Shown: positions 6,398 to 15,004 of the stretch, in pieces
Layout: the number at the start of each line of letters is the position of its first letter
Numbering within the stretch: position 1 is the stretch's first letter
NCBI GenBank assembly: GCA_947463975.1
Contig: CANHUW010000013.1
Coordinates: 1-17,125 of the forward strand
DNA: 17,125 nucleotides
Direction: 5' to 3'
Source: Bacteroidota bacterium
GTDB lineage: Bacteria > Bacteroidota > Bacteroidia > Chitinophagales > Chitinophagaceae
Translations under genes and position numbers: made by a program
Notes under the pieces: model-generated
The model's database searches: none
The model's input: the letters and a program-made list of their open reading frames with translations, nothing else
Told to the model about the DNA's origin: nothing

Positions 6398-7606
6398 TTA
6401 ATTAGATTTTCGTCTCGAAGAATAATTTCTGTTTTTTCCAGAACTAATAGACTTGGGAGCGTACAAGGGAGTTTCTCCAAACTCTGCAGGCACAGTACCT
6501 TTTAACACAGGCGCACCAAGCAGGTCTTCAATTTGCGCGAACTTAGATTGCTCTTTTTGTCCTACCAAAGTAAAGGCCGTTCCTGAACTAGCTGCTCTTG
6601 CAGTTCTTCCTATTCGATGAATATAATCTTCGCCATCATTAGGCACATCATAATTAATGACTAAATCAATGTCATCAATATCGATTCCTCTACTTAAAAT
6701 ATCAGTAGCAACAATAATGGAAATTTTTTCATTTCTAAAATCTTGCAATGCTTGTTCTCTTTCTTTTTGTTCTAAGTCAGAATGCACTTCAGCAACAGAT
6801 AATTTTGCTTGTTTTAAATCAGCAGTTAATTTTTTTACATTTTGTTTTTTAGAACAAAAGACTACCACTTTTTTAAAATGCTTTGAGCCCAACATATCTT
6901 TGATGATAGCATCTTTCTGCGAATCATATACAATAAATGCTTTTTGGGTAATATTTTCAGAAGCTTTTGAAATCGCAATATTAATTTCTACAGGATTTAC
7001 CAATAAGTTTCTAGCCAATGCCCTCATTTTAGTTGGCATAGTAGCAGAAAATAATAAATTCTGTCTTTCTTTGGGCAGGTAAGTTATAATTTTATTGATA
7101 TCATCATTGAACCCCATGTCTAGCATTCTATCTGCTTCATCTAATACCAAATACTTCAAGCCTTTTAATTTAACATAGCCCATGTTTAAATGTGCTATCA
7201 TTCTACCTGGTGTACATACCACTATATCAACTCCACTGGTTAACGCTTTTTTCTCTATGGCAAATGAATTACCATCCCCGCCACCATATACAGCAATGGC
7301 ACTCACATCGGTAAAATAAGAAAGACCTTCTATGCTCTCTGCAATTTGAATGGCTAATTCTCTAGTAGGCACAATAATCATGGCATTGATATCAGATGCC
7401 TGATGTGGTGATGTAATTAATCTATGTAAAAGTGGTAGCAAAAATGCAGCGGTTTTCCCTGTGCCAGTTTGTGCTGCTGCAATAATATCTTTTCCTTCTA
7501 AAATGGGCACCATCACTTGTTCTTGCACAGGTGTGGCATTTTCATAACCCATTGAATCAATCCCATCCAAAATTCTTGGATCTAATCCTAAATCAATAAA
7601 CTTCAA
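6398..7606 (-). CDS. DEAD-box ATP-dependent RNA helicase, RhlE-like
   Basis: This 402-residue cytoplasmic helicase unwinds short RNA duplexes with ATP, typically in ribosome assembly or mRNA turnover. All signature motifs are present: a Q motif (ATPVQEQ, 24-30), motif I AQTGTGKT (45-52), Ia PTRELA (80-85), Ib TPGR (132-135), II DEAD (156-159), III SAT (187-189), V ATDILSRGID (300-309) and VI HRIGRTAR (330-337). After the core there is only a short tail ending in a basic SSRRKSN, so there is no DbpA-type RNA-binding domain. This fits the short RhlE-like group common in Bacteroidota. It has its own terminator on one side and the aldehyde dehydrogenase terminator on the other, so it is probably a single transcription unit. 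The exact RNA target is not predictable. Confidence 0.95.
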   Translation of the reverse strand: MKFIDLGLDPRILDGIDSMGYENATPVQEQVMVPILEGKDIIAAAQTGTGKTAAFLLPLLHRLITSPHQASDINAMIIVPTRELAIQIAESIEGLSYFTDVSAIAVYGGGDGNSFAIEKKALTSGVDIVVCTPGRMIAHLNMGYVKLKGLKYLVLDEADRMLDMGFNDDINKIITYLPKERQNLLFSATMPTKMRALARNLLVNPVEINIAISKASENITQKAFIVYDSQKDAIIKDMLGSKHFKKVVVFCSKKQNVKKLTADLKQAKLSVAEVHSDLEQKEREQALQDFRNEKISIIVATDILSRGIDIDDIDLVINYDVPNDGEDYIHRIGRTARAASSGTAFTLVGQKEQSKFAQIEDLLGAPVLKGTVPAEFGETPLYAPKSISSGKNRNYSSRRKSN

Positions 7607-7645
7607 AATACGCTGTTTTAATAATAGCTACAAAGGTACAACTAA

Positions 7646-7677
7646 AAAGCCCGATAGCATATTAACTTTCGGGCTTT
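7646..7677 (-). terminator. Intrinsic terminator after the aldehyde dehydrogenase gene
   Basis: The inverted repeat AAAGCCCGA (7646-7654) / TCGGGCTTT (7669-7677) is separated by 14 bases. Read on the minus strand, the stem is followed by a T run (complement of the A run at 7644-7648). It lies 24 bases past the aldehyde dehydrogenase stop codon and before the helicase start, so it separates the two minus-strand units. Confidence 0.82.
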
Positions 7678-7700
7678 ATGAATTAGTAAAAATAAAATTT

Positions 7701-9335
7701 TTAGAATATATATTTTGTACTCAAGAAATTAGAATGATGTGAAGAAACAATATCATTGATAATTTCTTTGTTATCGTCTGTTAACTTAGCAGCTACTAAA
7801 GATCTAATGGAGAAAGATCTTAAAGCATCCACGACAGATAAAGTACCCTCTGCACTGTCTTTACGACCTGTGAATGGGAAAGTATCTGGACCCCTTTGAC
7901 ATTGACTATTAATATTCACTCTGCTCACCTGATTCACCAATGGATCAATCAAGCTTGCTAATTCTTCCTTATTCTTAGAGAACAAGCTTACTTGTTGTCC
8001 ATGTGTAGAGTCAATTACATATTGAATAGGCTCTTCAATATCATCAAATGGAATTACAGGAATAATTGGTCCAAATTGCTCTTCACTATACACTTTCATT
8101 TTACTGTTCACTGGATATAATACAGCTGGATAAAAGAAAGATTCTTTGATAGTGCCACCATGTTCGTTCATTACTTTAGCACCATGCTTTTTAGCATCTT
8201 CAATCAAATCATTTAAGTAAGCTGGCTTGCCGGGTTCAGGAAGCGGAGTCAGTGTTACACCTTTCTCCCATGGTAAACCAAATTGCAATTTGCCCACTGC
8301 CTCATTTAATAAGCTAATGAATTGATCAGCAATAGATTTGTGAACATACACAATCTTTAAAGCAGTACATCTTTGACCATTAAAAGACAATGAACCTAAA
8401 ACAGTTTCTTGAACTGCTAATTTGATATCAGCGTCTTTGGTAATGATTGCAGCATTCTTAGCATCTAAACCTAAGATGGCTCTTAATCTATTTACTTTAG
8501 GGTGTAATTTTTTCAATTGGTTTGCAACTTTACTGGAACCAATCAAAGTAAGTACATTGATTTTACCAGATTCCATCAAAGCTGGGACAATGGCATTACC
8601 TCTACCATAAATAGTATTTACAACTCCTTTAGGGAAACAAGATTTAAAAGCTTCTAATAAAGGATAGTGCAATAAAGTACCATGTTTAGGAGGTTTGAAT
8701 AACAAAGTATTTCCCATGATAATCGCTGGAATCAAAGTGGTAAAAGTTTCATTTAAAGGATAATTAAATGGACCCATACACAAAACCACTCCTAATGGTG
8801 ATCTTCTGATTTGCGCAGCAATACCTTGCTCAATAGTGAATCTTGAAGAATCTCTATCCACGTCTTTTAATGCATCTATAGTTGCATAGATATATTCAAC
8901 TGTTCTGTCAAACTCTTTTTCAGAATCTGCATATGTTTTACCGATCTCCCACATGATTAGTTTAACCACGATGTCTTTTTGCGCCAACATTTTCTTAACA
9001 AATAGCTCTACACAGTTTATTCTTTGAGCAACACTCATAGTAGGCCATTCACCTCTACCTTCGTTATACGCAGCACAAGCGGCATCTAATGCAACCATAG
9101 CTTCCTTCTCGGTGCAAATTGGATAAGAACCAATCTTTACTCTTTCAATACCATTAGCAGTTTGAATACAAATGGGTGAGAACACTTCATGCGTAGCTCC
9201 TTTCCATTCAATCATTTGACCATCAGACAAATAGCTTGTTTGATGAATCAACTCTTTTAGTGCATACTCAGAAGGAATGGCCTCTTTTGTAGTAATTAAA
9301 TGATCTAATTTATCTTGAAATGACATAGTGTACAT
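7701..9335 (-). CDS. Aldehyde dehydrogenase, GapN-like (NADP-dependent non-phosphorylating GAPDH group)
   Basis: This is a 544-residue aldehyde dehydrogenase superfamily protein. The catalytic Cys323 is in FNGQRCTALK, the oxyanion Asn is Asn191 in GPFNYPL, and Lys214 (LLFKPP) and Glu419 (EEQFGP) are at the usual cofactor positions. The segment INSQCQRGPDTFPFTGRKDS (475-494) closely resembles GapN, which oxidises glyceraldehyde-3-phosphate directly to 3-phosphoglycerate and makes NADPH. The odd feature is in the segment normally read as LELGGK, which carries the general-base Glu: here it is LGLDAK (288-293), so the Glu is replaced by Gly289. The protein may use another base, or it may belong to a distinct subfamily with another reaction. 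The N-terminus is slightly long; Met4 is an alternative start. The gene stands alone, with a terminator downstream and a divergent neighbour upstream. Confidence 0.85.
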   Translation of the reverse strand: MYTMSFQDKLDHLITTKEAIPSEYALKELIHQTSYLSDGQMIEWKGATHEVFSPICIQTANGIERVKIGSYPICTEKEAMVALDAACAAYNEGRGEWPTMSVAQRINCVELFVKKMLAQKDIVVKLIMWEIGKTYADSEKEFDRTVEYIYATIDALKDVDRDSSRFTIEQGIAAQIRRSPLGVVLCMGPFNYPLNETFTTLIPAIIMGNTLLFKPPKHGTLLHYPLLEAFKSCFPKGVVNTIYGRGNAIVPALMESGKINVLTLIGSSKVANQLKKLHPKVNRLRAILGLDAKNAAIITKDADIKLAVQETVLGSLSFNGQRCTALKIVYVHKSIADQFISLLNEAVGKLQFGLPWEKGVTLTPLPEPGKPAYLNDLIEDAKKHGAKVMNEHGGTIKESFFYPAVLYPVNSKMKVYSEEQFGPIIPVIPFDDIEEPIQYVIDSTHGQQVSLFSKNKEELASLIDPLVNQVSRVNINSQCQRGPDTFPFTGRKDSAEGTLSVVDALRSFSIRSLVAAKLTDDNKEIINDIVSSHHSNFLSTKYIF

Positions 9336-9454
9336 TTTTGATTTTAACTAAGTTACAAAATATATAATATCTTAACTTTATTAGTAATTAACGTAATTAA
9401 GCTAAAATTGTTCAAATGACGTACGAATTAGGTCCCAATTTGATGACAACTACT

Positions 9455-10621
9455 ATGAAAAAGAAATTAATATATTGTCTATCATTGATGCTATTTATAT
9501 CAGTGAACACTTTTGCACAAGTTGAAAATGTCGATTCAGCTATTCAACAAATCTTAATAGAAGAAAAAGTAGTTGGATTATCAATAGCTGTAGTAAAAAA
9601 TAATAAAATAATTTATACCAATGCATTTGGCAAAAGTAATCTTGAGTCTGGAGCTCCATTGAGCAATAAAAATATTTTCAGAATAGCATCCATCTCTAAA
9701 TCATTCTCCGCAACAGCTATTATGCAATTGATAGAAGCTGGCAAACTTGATCTAGATGAAGACGTAAGTAATTTAGTAGGTTTCCCTATTCGTCATCCTA
9801 AATATCCAGAAACAGTCATCACATTGAGATTATTAATGTCTCACATGTCATCCATCAATGATAGTGAAGGATATTTTAGTTTAGATAATATTAACCCAGC
9901 CAAAAATCCGAATTGGCAAAAATGTTATAATGATTATGAGCCGGGTAAAGGATACCAATATTGTAATTTAAATTTCAATATGATTGGTACAATTATTGAA
10001 AGAACATCTGGAGAGCGATTTGATCAATATGTAAAACATCATATTTTAGACCCATTAAAATTATATGGAGGTTACTGTGTAGACTCTTTAGATAAAACAA
10101 GGTTTGCTAACATATATGATTATAATGCAGACTCCGCTAAATTTATTATCTCTCCCAATGCATACGCCCCTAGAAGCGAAGAAATTTCTAATTATACCAT
10201 GGGATATACGACACCTATATTTTCACCTACTGGCGGCATGAAAATTTCTGCTACTGATTTAGCCAAATACATGACCATGCATATGAATTATGGTGTTTAT
10301 AAAAATGGAAGAATTATTACAAGAAAAAGTGCCAAACAAATGCAAATGCCATACTCTAATGTAGAAAATTATGGTTTTGCACTAGAAAATACCACCACAA
10401 TGATTGATGGGGTTCAGCTAATAGGTCATACTGGATCTGCTTATGGCTTATTTAGTGCAATGTTTTTTGATCCAAAGAAAAAATTTGGAATTGTTGTGAT
10501 TAGCAATGGATGTGATCCAAGTTATTCATCTGGCTATAACAAAGTCATCAAAAGAACCATGAATATTCTTTACGATCTATTGATTGTTAATATTATAAAA
10601 ACAGAATATAAAAAACGCTAA
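9455..10621 (+). CDS. Exported serine hydrolase of the beta-lactamase/class C penicillin-binding-protein-like family
   Basis: The frame is open from an ATG at 9416, but the ATG at 9455 directly begins a signal peptide (MKKKLIYC.. to ..NTFAQ), so I start there and get 388 residues. This is the family Pfam calls Beta-lactamase (PF00144), made of periplasmic or surface peptidases, esterases and true class C enzymes. The nucleophile motif is SISK (Ser79-x-x-Lys82), followed by the Tyr-x-Asn motif YCN (169-171) and the third motif HTGSAYG starting at His325, in place of KTG. These are the three active-site elements in the right order. HTG and the overall type suggest an esterase or D-amino-acid/peptidoglycan peptidase more than an antibiotic-destroying enzyme, but the substrate is not readable. 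Its stop codon lies 9 bases from that of the convergent M20 peptidase and no terminator is visible between them. Confidence 0.9.
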   Translation: MKKKLIYCLSLMLFISVNTFAQVENVDSAIQQILIEEKVVGLSIAVVKNNKIIYTNAFGKSNLESGAPLSNKNIFRIASISKSFSATAIMQLIEAGKLDLDEDVSNLVGFPIRHPKYPETVITLRLLMSHMSSINDSEGYFSLDNINPAKNPNWQKCYNDYEPGKGYQYCNLNFNMIGTIIERTSGERFDQYVKHHILDPLKLYGGYCVDSLDKTRFANIYDYNADSAKFIISPNAYAPRSEEISNYTMGYTTPIFSPTGGMKISATDLAKYMTMHMNYGVYKNGRIITRKSAKQMQMPYSNVENYGFALENTTTMIDGVQLIGHTGSAYGLFSAMFFDPKKKFGIVVISNGCDPSYSSGYNKVIKRTMNILYDLLIVNIIKTEYKKR

Positions 10622-10630
10622 TTTTATTAA

Positions 10631-12073
10631 TTACTCTTTGATGATTTGTTTATAGAAGCCCACAGTTCTATTAAGATCTGAAATACCTACACGTTCATCG
10701 ATACCATGAAAACCTTTAACATTTTGCATGGGTGTGAAATTCAATACCGCTTCACTAAAATCTCTAAAATATCTAGAGTCTGTAGCGCCAATTAATAAAA
10801 ATGGAGCAACAATAACATTTGGAACTGACTTGTATAAAACATTTTCCAATTTTTTAAACGCAGGATTGTCAAAAGAAGTAATTGCAGAAGGTTCCATTAA
10901 GGAAATAGTTTGTTTTTTAATAGTTACTCTTTCGTCATTCACTGCTTTCTTTACAAATGCAACAACGTCATCACTTGTCTGGCCCGGTAAAATACGGCTA
11001 TTAAAAGTAGCTTTTGCAACAGAAGGTATTACATTGTCTTTGATACCAGAATGAACAATAGTAGGCACTAAAGTAGTATGGGTCATCGCGTTGGTCTCTT
11101 TGGTTTGGCTTAATTGATTTAAGACAGCTCCATTAAACAACCACAGATTGCTTAATATCATTCTTTTAGTGAAAGATTCTGCAGACTTAGTTCTATTCAA
11201 CATTTCAATAATGGTTGGTGGAATAGCCCCTGGCATTTGATTTTCTCTGATTTTTACGATCGCCTTATTCAATACATCAATAGCAGTTTCCTTACTTGGC
11301 ATTGAAGAATGTCCACCAGGAATTTCAACAGTCAAATCAATATTTACATATCCTTTTTCACTTGTTCCAATTAAAGCCATAGGCCTTTTTAATTGTTCAA
11401 AATGTTTAGTGTCTATTTGCCCTCCTTCATCTAAAACCAATGCTGGTTTGATATTATTTTCTTTAAACCATTGACTGTATATTTTTGCACCACGTTTTCC
11501 GGAAATTTCTTCATCGTGTCCAAAACATAAATACATTGTTCTATTGGGTGTGTAATTTTCTTTTAATAATTGTTCTGTGGCTTCTAAAATGGCAATTACC
11601 GAAATTTTATCGTCCACTGCTCCTCTTCCCCAAATTGTATCATTTTTAATAGCCCCGCTAAAAGAAGGAACTGTCCATTTACTTTCTGCTACTGCTTCTA
11701 CTGGAACAACATCCATATGTCCCATTAAAACATATGGCGCCAAACTAGTATCTTTTCCAGTCCATTTATATACATAACTAAACTCGTTAAATGTTTGTTT
11801 AGGAAGCTTAGCGGTGATATTTGGATAAGTAGTTTCAATAAACTTTCTAAACTTCAAAAACTCAGCTGTATCAATCGCTAAAGTATCTCCAAAAGAAACT
11901 GTTTTGATTTGAATAGCTTGACTAAGATGTAATGCAGCCGAATCACCCTTTGTTTCAAAAGATTGATCTACAGTATAAGTTGGAAGTGCTTTAGTATCTC
12001 TAATTGTATTAATGACTAAAACGATAATTAATAATAAAAAAGCAGCACCTAACAGAGTGAACAATCTTTTCAT
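10631..12073 (-). CDS. M20-family metallopeptidase, CPS1/PM20D1-like
   Basis: This 480-residue zinc peptidase begins with a basic MKR and a single hydrophobic helix (about 4-22), so it is probably anchored in the membrane facing the periplasm. Metal-site residues are in the standard order: His119 and Asp121 in MGHMDVVP, Asp154 in GRGAVDDK, the Glu188-Glu189 pair in GHDEEISG (base and ligand), Asp215 in VLDEGG and His456 in KGFHGIDER. The inserted dimerisation domain starts near GGHSSMPS (253-260). The length, membrane anchor and sequence style match the group with yeast carboxypeptidase S and mammalian PM20D1, which cleave or condense N-acyl amino acids and dipeptides. It follows the GH3 gene after 22 bases, so the two are probably cotranscribed. 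The true substrate is unknown. Confidence 0.92.
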   Translation of the reverse strand: MKRLFTLLGAAFLLLIIVLVINTIRDTKALPTYTVDQSFETKGDSAALHLSQAIQIKTVSFGDTLAIDTAEFLKFRKFIETTYPNITAKLPKQTFNEFSYVYKWTGKDTSLAPYVLMGHMDVVPVEAVAESKWTVPSFSGAIKNDTIWGRGAVDDKISVIAILEATEQLLKENYTPNRTMYLCFGHDEEISGKRGAKIYSQWFKENNIKPALVLDEGGQIDTKHFEQLKRPMALIGTSEKGYVNIDLTVEIPGGHSSMPSKETAIDVLNKAIVKIRENQMPGAIPPTIIEMLNRTKSAESFTKRMILSNLWLFNGAVLNQLSQTKETNAMTHTTLVPTIVHSGIKDNVIPSVAKATFNSRILPGQTSDDVVAFVKKAVNDERVTIKKQTISLMEPSAITSFDNPAFKKLENVLYKSVPNVIVAPFLLIGATDSRYFRDFSEAVLNFTPMQNVKGFHGIDERVGISDLNRTVGFYKQIIKE

Positions 12074-12095
12074 AGTTATATTTTTTTGAAATTAC

Positions 12096-14423
12096 TTATT
12101 TTTTTCTAATAGTATATTTTTGTGTTCTAGAATCTTTAATTACACCTTTCCAATTCAATCCAAATCCAAAATCGTAGACATTTCCTTCTGCGTCTTTGTA
12201 AGGAGTCATGTCGTGTGGTACATCTTCGAATTGTTTTTCCACTGTAGACATGTTTATAGGCATTTGTAAAGGTAATAAACCAGAAGGCTCTGTCTTTCCT
12301 GAAATAATATCCAACTGTGCTTCAATTTGAACACCAAATTCTCCTATAATCGCATCCACTTCTTTTTCAAATTCTCCAAACACCATTGGGTTGGTAATGG
12401 ATACAGAAACAATTACCGGCTTACCCTGCATTGCTTTCTTAGTTTCTAATATTGTATTTAAATCGGGATAAGAATTAGACTTAGATGTTTTGCCTTTGTA
12501 AGATCTATTGTTGATTGTTGGATCGATTACAGGATCACCTGAAGCAATACTTTGCTCTCTAGCATCTACAGCGGTATAGTCTCTTAATTGCAAACTAATT
12601 GGCATGTATCCATTTCCACCAGCTTCTCTATCTGCTCTACTATAACCATTACTCAATGGACTTTTAATAAATACAATGGCAAAATCTGCTTTGGATGGAT
12701 CATCTGTAACATTATAATATTTTTTGATCAATTCAAGATTTACCGGATAATCAATTCTTTCTGGAGAAGGCATGCCAAAGAAATTAATTCCGGCAGGTGT
12801 TGTTCTTTTTGGGACATATACTGTTTTGCCTTTAATAATTGGCAGTGTTTTATTTTGATTCTTTATTAACACAATGGATTTTAATTGTGCGTCATAACCA
12901 GCTTTCATGTATTCTGGCTTACCTACTTCTTGCTTAGACTCATTAGGATCTAAGTAAGGATTTTCAAATAAACCCACTCTGAAAATATTTAACAATAGTC
13001 TTACTGCAGATTGTTCAAAACGCTTACGCATGAAAGATTCTCCAAATTCATTTACACCCATTTGATAGGCTTCCAAAACAGGCTTAATATCATTGTTACC
13101 GCCAAATTGATCTGCTCCAGCCAATAAAACTTTATAATGTCTTTGTGCAATACTTAAATTTTCGGCACCCCATGGTTTTCCCATAAACACATCTGGCTTT
13201 GGGCCTTCATCTCCTGTCACTAACCAGTCTGTACATACTACCCCATCATAGCCATATTTATTTCTTAATAAATCTGTAATTAAATATTTACTATATCCAT
13301 TTCCTACATTTTCTTGATTTTTAGTGTCTTGATTATATGAAATGGTATAGTATGGCATCACTGCAGATGCACTTTTAGTACCGCCACTTAATTTAAAAGC
13401 ACCTTCGGTAAATGTTTTAAGATGTGTTTGAAAATTATTTCCAGGATAAACTGCAAATTTTCCGTAAGCAAAATGTGCATCTCTACCACCTTCTTCTGGA
13501 CCACCACTAGGCCAATGCTTCACCATAGCATTAACACTCTTACTGCCCCAACCATTATACGTTTTTATTGCTTGAGGAGATGTTTGAAAACCATCTACAT
13601 AGGCCCTTGCCATATCTGTTGCTAGTGCAGGATCTTCGCCAAATGTTCCTATAAATCTATTCCATCTTGGTTCTGTTGCAAGATCAATTTGTGGAGATAA
13701 AGCAGTTGTAATTCCTAAGGCTCTATATTCTTTAGAAGCAATCGCTCCAAATTGTAAAGTAATATTTGGATCAAAAGTTGCTGATAATCCAAGTTCTTCT
13801 GGCCATTGTGAAATAGTACCACCTGAACCTGCGTTATATTCAGCATCTTTATTAGCACCATTTCTTGGATCAGAGCTATTGTTTGCAGGAATGCCCATGC
13901 CAACGCCTTCCACTAATTGTTGTACATTATTGTTCCATGTTGCAGCTACTTCAGGATTTTTTACAGAGGTCACAAGTACATGACGTAAATTATCCTTGGT
14001 TAAAAATTCAATTTGCTGATCAGATAAATTTGAAGCTGCTATACCACTTTGGCTAAATGGTTTTCCTCCATAGGTCCCTACAAACATACCAGCTTCTTGA
14101 GCAGGTACCGCTTGGTGTCTACTGTATAGCATTAATCCTGCTATTTGATCCACTGTCATTTTAGAAGCAAGATCTTTTGCTCTTTCCACAACATTGACTC
14201 TCCAGTCTTCATATTGATCTAATTGTTCATTTTTATTTAAATCTTTGAATGGAAGGCCATCTTTATAAATAATTTTAACGCCAGACTGAGTAGAATAACC
14301 TAAACTAATTTGATCATTTACTTTAATAATATTGATAGAGCTAGTGATAGAAATTTCTTTAAAATTGGTTTGAGCCATTAAAGCAATAGGTGCCAAAAAA
14401 AATAGAGCGATAATCTTTTTCAT
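12096..14423 (-). CDS. Exported glycoside hydrolase family 3 enzyme (beta-glucosidase-like)
   Basis: This is a 775-residue enzyme with a short signal peptide (cleavage after ..LMAQ, residue 18). Right after it lies DLNKNEQLDQYEDW (61-74), a calcium-loop-like motif. The (beta/alpha)8 domain has EPRWNRFIGTFGEDP (251-265), the substrate-binding VKHWPSGGPEEGGRD (301-315) and the nucleophile Asp399 in VVCTDW. The C-terminal alpha/beta sandwich (about 505-725) and a fibronectin-like tail (FGFGLNW) complete a typical exported GH3. Members cleave terminal beta-linked glucose or related sugars from oligosaccharides in the periplasm. The acid/base Glu cannot be placed with certainty. It is the first gene of a probable two-gene unit with the M20 peptidase. 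No SusC/SusD pair is near, so it is not a classical polysaccharide utilisation locus. Confidence 0.94.
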   Translation of the reverse strand: MKKIIALFFLAPIALMAQTNFKEISITSSINIIKVNDQISLGYSTQSGVKIIYKDGLPFKDLNKNEQLDQYEDWRVNVVERAKDLASKMTVDQIAGLMLYSRHQAVPAQEAGMFVGTYGGKPFSQSGIAASNLSDQQIEFLTKDNLRHVLVTSVKNPEVAATWNNNVQQLVEGVGMGIPANNSSDPRNGANKDAEYNAGSGGTISQWPEELGLSATFDPNITLQFGAIASKEYRALGITTALSPQIDLATEPRWNRFIGTFGEDPALATDMARAYVDGFQTSPQAIKTYNGWGSKSVNAMVKHWPSGGPEEGGRDAHFAYGKFAVYPGNNFQTHLKTFTEGAFKLSGGTKSASAVMPYYTISYNQDTKNQENVGNGYSKYLITDLLRNKYGYDGVVCTDWLVTGDEGPKPDVFMGKPWGAENLSIAQRHYKVLLAGADQFGGNNDIKPVLEAYQMGVNEFGESFMRKRFEQSAVRLLLNIFRVGLFENPYLDPNESKQEVGKPEYMKAGYDAQLKSIVLIKNQNKTLPIIKGKTVYVPKRTTPAGINFFGMPSPERIDYPVNLELIKKYYNVTDDPSKADFAIVFIKSPLSNGYSRADREAGGNGYMPISLQLRDYTAVDAREQSIASGDPVIDPTINNRSYKGKTSKSNSYPDLNTILETKKAMQGKPVIVSVSITNPMVFGEFEKEVDAIIGEFGVQIEAQLDIISGKTEPSGLLPLQMPINMSTVEKQFEDVPHDMTPYKDAEGNVYDFGFGLNWKGVIKDSRTQKYTIRKK

Positions 14424-14641
14424 AAAGTAGGCTAATTTATAGTGAATACTAAACTGTACAATGAAGATTAAAAGTAAAAAAATATTGTGTCATTTCAACG
14501 CAATAGGAGAGAAATCTTTCATTTTCCAAGGATATTAAAAGCCTAAAGGGATTAAATGGTTGTCATACAATAAAAACCATAATACACTTCTATCTCTATG
14601 CGGTCAACAAAAAAATACATAATTTTATTAAAAATGAATGC

Positions 14642-15004
14642 ATGATCTCAAAGCCAATTAGTGTAGACGCATATATTAAGTCTTTCCCAAAATCCACAGA
14701 GGCACTATTGAAACAATTAAGAAAAGCCATCAAAGAAACAGCACCAGCCGCTGAAGAATTAATTGGGTATGGCATGCCAGCATATAAATTAAATAAGAAA
14801 CCATTAGTGTATTTTGCAGGTTATGAAAAACATATTGGATTTTACGCAACTCCAAGTGGTCATCAAAAATTTTCAAAAGAATTGGCTAGATATAAACAAG
14901 GCAAGGGATCGGTACAATTTCCATTAGATGAACCACTTCCTATAGATTTGATTATTAAAATGGTGAAATTTCGAGTAAACGAAAATTTAAATAAATTTAA
15001 ATGA
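14642..15004 (+). CDS. DUF1801-domain protein (YdhG-like)
   Basis: This 120-residue single-domain cytoplasmic protein begins with VDAYIKSFPKSTEALLKQLRKAIKE, then EELIGYGMPAYKLNKKPLVYFAGYEKHIGFYATP, and ends with the DEPLP segment. Together these are the DUF1801/YdhG fold signature. A Bacillus member of this fold acts like frataxin as an iron chaperone, which is why many are labelled so; nothing here proves iron binding. It is the first gene of a tight operon: its TGA overlaps the ATG of the next gene by four bases (ATGA at 15001-15004). The neighbouring gene carries a second DUF1801 copy. The start at 14642 is the first sensible ATG; an ATG at 14634 is in another frame and stops after three codons. 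Confidence 0.85.
   Translation: MISKPISVDAYIKSFPKSTEALLKQLRKAIKETAPAAEELIGYGMPAYKLNKKPLVYFAGYEKHIGFYATPSGHQKFSKELARYKQGKGSVQFPLDEPLPIDLIIKMVKFRVNENLNKFK

Noticed and set aside
6657..7082. Open + strand frame of 141 codons inside the helicase gene
   Set aside because: It is the antisense of strongly conserved helicase motifs, has no family resemblance and is rich in Phe, Ser and Cys, as antisense frames often are.
12588..12869. Open + strand frame of 93 codons inside the GH3 gene
   Set aside because: It is antisense to a well-supported coding region, with an odd Trp/Ile/Cys-rich composition and no recognisable domain.
14556..14580. Inverted repeat ATGGTT / AACCAT upstream of the DUF1801 gene
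   Set aside because: The 6-base arms with a 13-base spacer in A+T-rich DNA have no T run and match no known site, so chance is likely.
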